From positions 10,232,980 through 10,296,979 of the forward strand of contig OZ020623.1 of the NCBI GenBank assembly GCA_963971575.1: a stretch of DNA of 64,000 bases, written 5' to 3'. The DNA is from Liopterus haemorrhoidalis (lineage: Eukaryota > Arthropoda > Insecta > Coleoptera > Dytiscidae). The notes beneath the pieces are model-generated. The model was not told where the DNA came from and searched no databases. It worked only from the letters and a program-made list of their open reading frames with translations. The translations under genes were made by a program, and so were the position numbers. Shown here in pieces: positions 51,301-54,300 of the stretch. How positions within the stretch are numbered: position 1 is the first letter of the stretch; every line of letters starts with the position of its first letter.

Positions 51301-54300
51301 GGTTTTTTTCGTGGTACCTGCAAAATCCTGAAAATTAAAAATAAACTGATGATTTAAATTATTTTTTTCTGAACCCTCCACCGTTTGCCTATTTCTACTA
51401 TGGGTACATTCGATTTGTACAGGGTAGAGCGAGCGCTGAGCGAACAGTTGATGGTGACGTCATGAATAGAACACTGACGGAGCGCAGCAACTCAAACACG
51501 GAGCGAGCATGGATTGTGACGTAATGTTTATAAAATCTAACCCTACAATTTTAGCCGGCGTTTTTACTGTCAGATTAGTTCACGTTAGTCATGAATCAAA
51601 ATTATATATCTCGGTTTTTCGTTGATTTCTTTTTCAATGATGAAGATGATGAATTTGAACAAGTAATTTTAGAAAAAGTGTGGGGATATGCAGAAAATCC
51701 GGTCAACAAAGCATCCATTTAACGAATGTAATATTCGTACGCTGTCACTTGCATCGTAATGAAATGAAAATATAAGAATAAGAACAGAATAGAAACAAAT
51801 AAACTATTCTAATAGGCTAAGTAGTCCTAAAAAGGGTTGCTGTGATCCAAAATATGATCAAAGAAAAGAAAATAGAAAGAAGCAAATAGCGATGCACCAG
51901 AAATTTTAACCAATTGACTTTACCAATTATAGCTGAGATCGCAGGCCGTCTTTCTTTTTCAGATCCTTTTTACCGTTCCATCCTCTTTCATTCTGTGCTC
52001 TATAACATTTTTAAAACCATATTTTAACGAATACTCCATTCAAAATACTTGTCATTATCATTTTCAATTTGATTTATGTATATTTAAGCATTGACCATGA
52101 ATACTTGAGAAAATTTGCGTTCATGCTTTCAATTCTAGGTCGCATATATGTGGAGTTCTTATTATAAGTTTAATAAGACTACATTTTGTCCTTTTGTACA
52201 ACTCTTTTCATGTTCTCATTATTTTTACCACGAGCGTAGAAATTTTATTTGAAAAGAAGTTTCTTTTAAAACTGAATCATACTTGAAATTGCAAATAAAA
52301 TTGTAAGAATATATAACACCAACTTTATTAAGACATACTGTACACAAAAACACCCGTTTTAACTCAAAAATATGGACACTCAGTAAAGTGGATGAAGCAA
52401 TACCATATTTTTAATTAAGTCATTTAAGGACCGCTTTTACAATCAGTTAAATTTCGGATAATTTTCAAAAAGAATCTTGGTCATTGCTACCGTAGGCTTA
52501 CAAAGCCTTCTTTACAATGAGTACCTGTGTCACTGAATTGATCTTCGGGTATATATGTGAATAGGTGGCATGCTTAGTAGGGCACGTAAGAATTTCGGTC
52601 ATGGCTACAGTAAAAAGCAATCTTCTGGTCATGATGAAGGTTGCTAGTCACGAAAATCTCTAAAACCTATGCATCATGCCATACGAAATAATAATAACAA
52701 TACAGTGGCCATACAATGCGAAATGACCCGAACAACACTGCTTTCTGCATCCTGCAAATCAAAGAGGTAGCAGAAGATCTGCAGGTAGGAATGGACTTCG
52801 GAAGGAGGCTTTCACACCACTTATAACAATAACTATCAGCACTACAAGCCTAACTTTATACCCTGGATACAGCTTTCTAAGCTCCGACAAGAGATCCATA
52901 TACTTGGACTTCTTTTCCTTCTTCTTAAGAGAGATATTCTTCTCAGCTGGACTTGAGAATTCGAACACGAACATATCCTTGGTTTCGATATCCAGAAGGG
53001 TTATGTCCGGCTTAGTGGCTATCAATAACCTCTAAGTGCGGAAGGAGTAATTACAATAGATGCGTTACGAATTTTTCACCTCCGATTCTACGTCAGAAGG
53101 TAAGTACGGTATAACCGGTATTGGGTTAATACCATTGGCATGTCTAAGATGGTAGTAGAGCACGTGGAGAGCAGCATTATGTTGAGACATGTAGACAGAC
53201 AGATATTTTGTCAACATAATCACCTACGTTTATTGTGGCCAAACAGGAAGATCTTTTGCCATCCGGATTGAAGAACATAGAACCTCCTGGAAGAAACAAA
53301 AAACCGATTCCACATTTGCTGTACATCTCAACTCTGAAAAAAATTTTACAACTTTCAAGCCAGATGTTATTCATTCACAACCAAAAGGACCAAAATTAAA
53401 TTTATGGGAGGCACACGAGATTATAAAATTGCACAAGCAAGGAAAAACCCTTAATGAGATGACCGACTTGTCTACCTCCCCTCTCATAGGATTATCATTA
53501 CCTGTAAATAGTATTTAAGTAGTTATGTTTGTAACTTAGTTCATTGCTTTGAAAATGGCGAAAGCCGAAACTAGTAAGCAGTTAGATAATAAAAATAGTG
53601 AAAATTTACAATGTTTTTTATTTCAACCATTATTAAATATACAACATTTTCACAAAGTTAATTTGTCGACATTAAATTATATAACCACCTGATTTAGCTG
53701 CGCCTGACTTCCATGTATTTGTAAAGCTCAAAAAATGCCTTGGAGGCAAGCGGTTAACTTCAAATGATTAGGTATCACAATTATGACTATCCAAGGATAG
53801 AAGAGCCAACGATGATGATAAAGCTAAAGCTTAATAACAATACTGACTCTAGTTAAAGTCCTTTCCAATATTGTTAGAAAAAAACCAGGTCATTTAGTAC
53901 GTTTTTATGAGAGTTTTCAAACAAATTTTTCGTTTAAACCATTTTTTAACAGAAATCGTCCGCAAAACATTTCATTCTCAATATCTAACTCTGAAGATAT
54001 ATATGTATGTCCCTTCGTTTTGGGGGAAAGTGAGATTTCTATCAATAAAACCAGCCCAGGAATATAAAGATAGTTGTATTGAATCCGCTTCGCTGCCGGC
54101 TACCAAAGATATTAAATAAAATGGATTCATATATTTTTAGTATGATTTGTGAGTTTTTTTGTTAAAATTTTAAAGGCTTTGAAAAATATTGACAGTTAAA
54201 AAATATTGAAATAGAGAAAAAATAATTTTATTACATATTTCGTCTTTTTAACGGAAGATATGACTCTTAACAGATCAAGGTGGAATGTAAAACTGCCTAG

